Shown: in pieces, positions 58,956 through 64,000 of the stretch
Position numbering within the stretch: the first letter of the stretch is position 1
How the letters are laid out: each line of letters opens with the position of its first letter
Assembly (NCBI GenBank): GCA_023958095.1
Contig: JAMLGJ010000005.1
Coordinates: 54,864 to 118,863, forward strand
DNA from: Microthrixaceae bacterium
GTDB lineage: Bacteria > Actinomycetota > Acidimicrobiia > Acidimicrobiales > Microtrichaceae
DNA: 64,000 nucleotides
Reading direction: 5' to 3'
The notes under the pieces: generated by a model
Told to the model about the DNA's origin: nothing
Databases searched by the model: none
The model's input: the letters and a program-made list of their open reading frames with translations, nothing else
Program-made: the position numbers and the translations under genes

Positions 58956-60696
58956 GCCGGTAGGGCACCACGGCTGTGGTCCCCACCACGGCATCCCGGG
59001 GGATCTCGAGCAGCCCCGGGCCCCGGGAGGTGACCTGCAGTGCCGCGACCGTGGGATCGAAGCGCGACACACCCGCACGAAGGGTGCCCCCTTCCGACCC
59101 CGCAGCTCCCCCTCCCTCCGCGGACCCGGTCGTGGCGTGCGTCAGCACGATCCGCGCCCCCGGGAGCGCCTCGAGCTGCGAAGCGCACTGCGGGCCGGGA
59201 ATCCCCGCATCCGCTCCGAGTGGCGTCGGCTCCCGGATCCCGACGTTGTCGAAGAAGAAGCGGTCCGCCTCCGCCCGCTGTTCGGGACGGCCTCCGATCA
59301 TCTCCACGGTGGAGCCCTGCAGTGGCGAGCCGACGTCCTCCACACCGCCGAGGTACTCCCGTGCGTTGACGGGCACATAGGAGAGCGGACCGAGCACCGC
59401 ATCGGGAGGCACACGGTCGGCTCCCAGGGCCTCCGCTGCGTAGATGTTGCTCCGCAGTCCCGGCGCCGCTCCGTGCACCGCGCCGGCCCAGTCCCGCATG
59501 CCTCCGGCTAGCACCACGGCGCCACCCAGGAGGACGCACGAGGCGACCACCACTGCGCCGAGCGCGGGGACCCGACCCGGCACCCCCTCCCGGAACGAGC
59601 TGGCCGATCCGGATCGGCCACCACCGTCGGCAGGTGCCACCGGGCCTTCCAGGAGTGCGAGGGCACTGAAGACCAGCAGGGCGCCGACGGTCCAGCCGTA
59701 GCGGAGCTCGTCGGGGGGCACCGGCACGACGGTGTCCTGGCGTGTCATGGCGGTCAGCCCACAGAAGGCGGCGAGTGCGCAGAGTGCTGCGGCCAACCGC
59801 GGCAGGCCGACGCGGCGGGAAGCGATGCCCCATGTGAGCGCAGCAGCGAGCGCGGCCAGCACGAGCAGACCCAGAGCGCGCACTCCCGCCCCCAGAGCCG
59901 TGGCTCCTGCAAGGACCATGCGCGCCGCGTAGGGCAGCACCACCGTCGGATCCAGCGAGAGGTTGCTGGCCGAGCGGTGCCCCAACCACCAGGTCGTCCA
60001 CAGCAGGACCGGCGTCGCCCATGCGATCCACACGGCCCGGGGCGCCCGCCGGCCCGCCAGCTCGACCGCGAGTGCCACGGCCACCACGACCCCCAGACCG
60101 CTGGTTGCCAGCGCCAGTGCCAACCAGAGGCCCATCGCGATCGCGCGGCGTCGGAGCACCGGTCCGTCCGGCTCGCCGGGCCCAACGTCGCGTGTGCCCG
60201 CCGTGGCGGGGGACGTGTTCCGTGCCACCCCGCCGAGGTTCCACCAGCAACCCAGCAGCGCCGCGAGCGGCAGCGAGAAGTTCAACAGGAAGGGGAACAG
60301 CACGTTCGTCTCACCGGAGCTGTTCCAGATGACCGCGGTCGTGGCCAGCATCCCCACGACCCATCCGCCGGCGCGCACCGACGTCCGGCACACCTGGTAA
60401 CCGAGCACGCCCAGCGCCGCCAGGCCGACGAGCCTGAACGGCAGGTAGGAGCCGACCCCGAGGGTCTGGAAGATGGCCTGGTAACTCCCCGCGGGCACCA
60501 GCGAGAGGTGGCCGTTGAAGGGCTCCAGGAGGTTCCCGGAGTGGTACCCGGCGAAGATGTTCCAGTCGTCGCTGAAGAACCAGAGGTCGCCACCGACCAG
60601 GAACCCCACGACCAGCAGTGTCGCCACCACGGCAAGGGATGGAAGGGGAGCCCAGCGGGGTCCAACCCGGTCGGCAGGCACTCCGTGGGTCAGCAT
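58915..60696 (-). CDS. Polytopic membrane protein, GT-C-like
   Basis: The 593-residue protein has about 11 TM helices. Its first exported loop, GDLWFFSDDWNIFAGYHSG, contains a DD motif expected for GT-C glycosyltransferases, followed by LVPAGSYQAIFQTLGVGSYLPFRLVGL. The C-terminal 200 residues are soluble and probably exported. A -10-like TAGCCT lies nine bases before the ATG at 60696. It probably transfers a sugar in the envelope pathway. Confidence 0.72.
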   Translation of the reverse strand: MLTHGVPADRVGPRWAPLPSLAVVATLLVVGFLVGGDLWFFSDDWNIFAGYHSGNLLEPFNGHLSLVPAGSYQAIFQTLGVGSYLPFRLVGLAALGVLGYQVCRTSVRAGGWVVGMLATTAVIWNSSGETNVLFPFLLNFSLPLAALLGCWWNLGGVARNTSPATAGTRDVGPGEPDGPVLRRRAIAMGLWLALALATSGLGVVVAVALAVELAGRRAPRAVWIAWATPVLLWTTWWLGHRSASNLSLDPTVVLPYAARMVLAGATALGAGVRALGLLVLAALAAALTWGIASRRVGLPRLAAALCALAAFCGLTAMTRQDTVVPVPPDELRYGWTVGALLVFSALALLEGPVAPADGGGRSGSASSFREGVPGRVPALGAVVVASCVLLGGAVVLAGGMRDWAGAVHGAAPGLRSNIYAAEALGADRVPPDAVLGPLSYVPVNAREYLGGVEDVGSPLQGSTVEMIGGRPEQRAEADRFFFDNVGIREPTPLGADAGIPGPQCASQLEALPGARIVLTHATTGSAEGGGAAGSEGGTLRAGVSRFDPTVAALQVTSRGPGLLEIPRDAVVGTTAVVPYRLTAGPDAVLCPYR

Positions 60697-60760
60697 CGAG
60701 CAGCGAGGCTAGATGATCGGGGCGGACCGGCCGCCTACCGGGACCACACCGGCGGTCGTC

Positions 60761-60766
60761 TATTGT
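60761..60766 (+). promoter_or_regulatory. -10 box TATTGT, leaderless promoter
   Basis: TATTGT lies six bases before the GTG at 60773, the clearest AT-rich -10 box in this region and in leaderless spacing. An ATG at 60713 in the same frame would lie upstream of this promoter. Confidence 0.45.
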
Positions 60767-60772
60767 CGGGCG

Positions 60773-62146
60773 GTGCAAGCTGGTTCCAAGGCTCCGAGCG
60801 CCTCCGAGCCCGCCGGGGCCCAACAGCGGTCGGAACGACCCGGATTCGCACCCATGCGTGCCGTGCTCCTGGTGGCCCTGGTGGCCGTTGTGGTCCGAGT
60901 CGCCTGGGTGTTGCTGTTCGCGGAGATCCCCGGACGCGGGATCATCAGCGACCCGGTGCTCTACCACGCCTACGGGCTGCGACTCGCGGACGGCCAGGGG
61001 TACCTCTCCTTCTGGGGCTACCCGACGAGCTACTACCCGCCCGGATACCCGTTCTTCCTGGGAGGCCTCTACAAGGTGCTGTACTCCCTGGGTGCGGAGT
61101 ACTGGATCGCCGGCGTGGTCGGCATCGTCCAGGCGTTCCTGTGGGGGGTCACCACGGCCGCGGTGGCGCTGTCGGCGCGTTGGGCGTTCCGCAGCGCAGG
61201 GGTCGGCCTGGCCGCCGGCGCGGTGATCGCCCTGTGGCCGAACCTCATCACCTACGCAGGGGCATGGCTGTCGGAGTCGCTGTTCGTGTGCCTGTTCTCG
61301 GTCGCCATCGCGGCGCTCGTGTACGCGGCGCGCTCCACTGCGGGCACGAGGTCCTTCGTCATGGCGACGGTGATCGCAGCGGCGGCGATCGCAGCGGCCA
61401 CGATGGTGCGCCCCCAGGTGCTGCTCGGCATCCCACTGGTAGCGGTCGTGTGGTGGTGGGCGGGTGTCGGCTGGAGGCGTGCCGCTGCTCTGCTCGCAGC
61501 GGTGGCCGTGGCCGTCGCCGCCGTGGCGGTTCCCTGGGCGCTGAGGAACGATGCGGCACTCGGTTCGCCCGTGTTCGTCTCCACCAACGGTGGCGACAAC
61601 CTCTGCATCGGCTTCCATCCCGGTGCCCGTGGCGGGTTCGCGGTGAACGAGTACTGCGAGACCGGCGAGGGGCGAATCGATGGCCCCGCGGCCGAGGTGC
61701 GCCGCAACCATGACGCCCGGCAGCTCGCCATCGAGCACATCCTCGACGAACCCCTCTCGCTTCCGTGGCTCAGCGTTCGGAAGCTCTTCTGGACCTACCG
61801 CACCGACGACGACGGGCTGCGCGGCAACGAGTCCTACGGATCCGAGGGGCTCATGGCTGCGCCGTGGCGCACGGTCTGGATGACCGTCACCGCCGTGGGA
61901 TACGCGTTGGTGATGGCTGCGTTCATCTACGGGGTCGTCCTCGGCTGGGATCGCGCGTGGCGGCGACCCCGCGACGCAGCGGCCGCCTCGCTGTACGTCC
62001 TGACACTCGTCGGTGCGGTGGTCGTGCCCGTGATGTTCTTCGGCGACCCGCGCTTCAAGGTCGCGACCGCACCCCTGTTCGCGATCTTCGCAGGGTTGGG
62101 GATGGCACGTGTCTGGTCACGGACCAGGGGGCGCGCGCATGCCTGA
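60773..62146 (+). CDS. GT39/ArnT-like glycosyltransferase candidate
   Basis: The 457-residue protein has about 10 TM helices and a first exported loop, GRGIISDPVLYHAYGLRLADGQGYLSFWG, in which ISDP-YHAYG and the following PTSYYPPGYPFFLGGLYK match the dolichyl-phosphate-mannose/ArnT-type GT-C pattern (Asp after the first helix, then PPG.P). It is predicted to transfer a sugar from a polyprenyl-phosphate donor on the outer face. The start is set by the leaderless TATTGT. Its stop overlaps the next gene by eight bases, suggesting coupled translation. Confidence 0.82.
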   Translation: MQAGSKAPSASEPAGAQQRSERPGFAPMRAVLLVALVAVVVRVAWVLLFAEIPGRGIISDPVLYHAYGLRLADGQGYLSFWGYPTSYYPPGYPFFLGGLYKVLYSLGAEYWIAGVVGIVQAFLWGVTTAAVALSARWAFRSAGVGLAAGAVIALWPNLITYAGAWLSESLFVCLFSVAIAALVYAARSTAGTRSFVMATVIAAAAIAAATMVRPQVLLGIPLVAVVWWWAGVGWRRAAALLAAVAVAVAAVAVPWALRNDAALGSPVFVSTNGGDNLCIGFHPGARGGFAVNEYCETGEGRIDGPAAEVRRNHDARQLAIEHILDEPLSLPWLSVRKLFWTYRTDDDGLRGNESYGSEGLMAAPWRTVWMTVTAVGYALVMAAFIYGVVLGWDRAWRRPRDAAAASLYVLTLVGAVVVPVMFFGDPRFKVATAPLFAIFAGLGMARVWSRTRGRAHA

Positions 62147-63833
62147 GAAGGTGACTGAAGAGGTGTCCGGCACGCCGGATCCGCGCTGGCGCCTCGAAGG
62201 CAGGGACCTGCTGGGACTCGGCATCGTGACACTCGTGATGGTCCTGCCACTGTGGGGGCTGTTGCACTACCAGGGCCCACCGATGGAAGAGGGCTTCATG
62301 CTCGTGTTCCCCGAGGAGATCCTGCGGGGAGCGGTGCCACACCGTGACTTCCTGCATCTGTACGGCCCCGGCTCCATATACGCACTCGCCGCCGTCTACG
62401 AGGTCTTCGGCACCCACCTGTACGTGGAGAGGATGGTCGGTTTCCTCCAACTGAGCGCCGTGGCGTACGCCACCTGGTTCCTCCTGCGTCCCTTCGGCCG
62501 CAGGATCGCGACCTCGGGGGCGGTGGTCGGGGCCCTCATCATGCTCATGCCGTTGGGCTACGCAGCCATGGCATGGAACGGGGCCCTCGCGTTCGGCCTC
62601 TGCTCGCTCGCCACCCTCGCGGCCGCCTGGCGCCAGGAGGACGGCACTCGCCGCACGGTGTTGCTCGCGCTCGGAGGGGTCCTCGGGGGAATGGCACTGC
62701 TGTTCCGCCCCGACATGGTCATCGCGGTGGGCCTCGGGCTGGGCGCCTGGTGGTTCCAACTCGGCCGCGGGCGCCGCAGCGCCCTGCTGTGGGGCTTCAT
62801 GGGTGCCCTGGCGCTCTACGTGCCGCACCTGTTGCGTTCCGGGGTGGGCAACGCCGTCGAGGGCATGTTCATCGAGCCCGTGTTCGAGCTGCGGGCGGGT
62901 CGCACCCTGCCGATGCCGCCCAGCTGGGACTCGATCGATGGATTCCTGCAGCGTGCGGGGGCCCTGCGGACCACCGGTTGGCCCCTGCCGATGCCGGAGC
63001 TGTCGCACCAGATCCACCTCTGGTTCTGGCTGGTACCCCTGTCGATCCTGCTGGTCGTCGGAGCGGGTTGGCTCATGCGGCGTTCGGAGGGGCCCTCCGT
63101 CCGCTCCGTGACGTTCTGGCCGGCCGCCCTGTTCGGCGCGGCTCTGTTCCAGCAGGCGCTCCAGCGGCCCGACACCACGCACCTGGCGTGGGTGACCGGA
63201 GTGACCTTCCCGCTCGGCATCGCCGCGATCGCGTACCTGGCGGAGCGGTACCGGCCGCGCTGGCCGGTAGCGGCAAGCCAGGCGCTCGGCATCGGCACCG
63301 CAGTGCTGGTGCTCGTCGTCGTGATCCCCTTCTACCCGGTACGCACCTACATCGACATGGCGGGCCAGACCTTCGGGATCAACCGTTTCGGCACACCGAT
63401 CCGCAACGACGGCCGGGTGTTCCCCTACGGCTCGCCCGAGGCGGCTGCGGACGCCCAGGCCGTGGTCGACGAGCTCGACGCCCTCGCGGAACCCGGCGAT
63501 TCCCTCATCGTCGGGCCCACCGACCTCTCGCGCACCAACTACAACGACTCGTTCTTCTACCACCTCTTCCCCGAGCTCGAGGTGGGTACCCGCTTCATCG
63601 AGATGGACCCGGGCATCGCGGACGAGCAGGGCAGCGGCCTCGCAGAGGAGGTGGCTGCAGCCGACTGGCTCGTGCTGTCGCGTTCCGCAGCCGAGTGGAC
63701 CGAGCCGAACACCTCCGCCGAATCGCGTTCCCAGGCCGCCAACCAGGTGGTGGAGGAGTCGTTCTGCGAGGTCCTGGACACCGAGACCTTCGTGCTCATG
63801 GGCCGTTGCGATCGCGTCCGGGCCGCCTCCTGA
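62139..63833 (+). CDS. Polytopic membrane protein, GT-C-like glycosyltransferase candidate
   Basis: The 564-residue protein has about 11 TM helices. The first exported loop, PPMEEGFMLVFPEEILRGAVPHRDFLHLYGPGS, contains the acidic and YGPGS elements common in GT-C family 39-like transferases. A soluble exported C-terminal domain of about 170 residues (after ~395) ends in FVLMGRCDRVRAAS. It starts at the ATG 62139, overlapping the previous gene, and is the last complete gene. Sugar and acceptor unknown. Confidence 0.78.
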   Translation: MPEKVTEEVSGTPDPRWRLEGRDLLGLGIVTLVMVLPLWGLLHYQGPPMEEGFMLVFPEEILRGAVPHRDFLHLYGPGSIYALAAVYEVFGTHLYVERMVGFLQLSAVAYATWFLLRPFGRRIATSGAVVGALIMLMPLGYAAMAWNGALAFGLCSLATLAAAWRQEDGTRRTVLLALGGVLGGMALLFRPDMVIAVGLGLGAWWFQLGRGRRSALLWGFMGALALYVPHLLRSGVGNAVEGMFIEPVFELRAGRTLPMPPSWDSIDGFLQRAGALRTTGWPLPMPELSHQIHLWFWLVPLSILLVVGAGWLMRRSEGPSVRSVTFWPAALFGAALFQQALQRPDTTHLAWVTGVTFPLGIAAIAYLAERYRPRWPVAASQALGIGTAVLVLVVVIPFYPVRTYIDMAGQTFGINRFGTPIRNDGRVFPYGSPEAAADAQAVVDELDALAEPGDSLIVGPTDLSRTNYNDSFFYHLFPELEVGTRFIEMDPGIADEQGSGLAEEVAAADWLVLSRSAAEWTEPNTSAESRSQAANQVVEESFCEVLDTETFVLMGRCDRVRAAS

Positions 63834-63863
63834 GCACTCCCGGGCACTCCCGAGCACTCCCGA
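63834..63863. repeat. Three tandem copies of a 10-base repeat
   Basis: Directly after the last stop codon the unit GCACTCCCGR occurs three times in tandem (63834-63843, 63844-63853, 63854-63863). No hairpin follows. Confidence 0.85.
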
Positions 63864-63901
63864 CCGCCCACCGGCCGTCCCACCCACTGGAACTGATCGT
63901 C

Positions 63902-64000
63902 GGGGGGGGGGGGGGGGGGGGGGGGCGCCGCGGCGCGGGCGGGGGGGGGGGGGGGGGGGGGTGCGGGGGGGGGGGGGGGGGGGGCGGGGTGCGGGGGAGT
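63902..64000. other. Poly-G tract, probable sequencing or assembly artefact
   Basis: From 63902 to the end the sequence is almost only G with a few C, A and T interruptions. No gene could read through this. It is what two-colour sequencing chemistry yields when no signal is present, assembled as a contig end. It should not be interpreted biologically without raw reads. Confidence 0.85.

Overview
The window is 64 kb of very GC-rich, densely coded chromosome with frequent GTG starts, translationally coupled ATGA/GTGA junctions and actinobacterial families (LytR-CpsA-Psr protein, CHAD, DUF4333-like lipoprotein beside an MMPL transporter, AftD-like arabinofuranosyltransferase, TadE/TadG-like proteins). 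It looks like a member of the Actinomycetota. The AftD-like gene occurs without recognisable mycolic-acid genes, so a deep non-mycobacterial lineage such as Acidimicrobiia is my best guess, by inference only. I found no rRNA, tRNA, CRISPR array, phage or insertion sequence.

Layout. 1-2.2 kb: assimilatory sulfate reduction (cysH, cut by the window edge, and sulfite reductase), minus strand. 2.3-9.5 kb: CHAD protein, Tat-exported small subunit plus GMC oxidoreductase, secreted coiled-coil glucosaminidase, nucleotide pyrophosphatase-type phosphodiesterase, ThrH-like phosphatase. 9.1-17.5 kb: DUF4333-like lipoprotein and MMPL exporter, 6-phosphofructokinase, MFS transporter, and an iron-type ABC importer without a binding protein. 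17.5-28 kb: GH38 alpha-mannosidase, AzlCD amino-acid exporter, PilZ-like protein, thioredoxin, flavin monooxygenase, ThDP enzyme and GlcD-type dehydrogenase, 2-oxoglutarate oxygenase. 28-37.3 kb: an unusual sigma-like/pseudo-esterase membrane fusion, LCP protein, cyclophilin, UbiB-type kinase, TadE/TadG-like pair, J-domain protein, M18 aminopeptidase. 37.7-43.7 kb: gltBD glutamate synthase. 43.8-63.8 kb: a cell-envelope glycan region with GT2 and GT4 glycosyltransferases, methyltransferase, a membrane spermidine-synthase-like protein, a 1490-residue AftD homologue, several GT-C-like membrane proteins and an O-acyltransferase.

How it works together. The sulfur genes and gltBD supply reduced sulfur and glutamate. 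The last third, with the LCP protein, most plausibly builds or decorates an envelope polysaccharide, perhaps one containing arabinofuranose.

Two cross-cutting patterns matter. At least eleven genes have a TANNNT-like -10 box only 6-8 bases before the start codon, which points to leaderless transcripts; two such promoters drive tiny ORFs whose stop codons overlap the start of the next gene. Four convergent gene pairs overlap at their 3' ends, three of them by 41-42 bases. The final ~100 bases are nearly pure G and are probably an assembly or sequencing artefact at a contig end.
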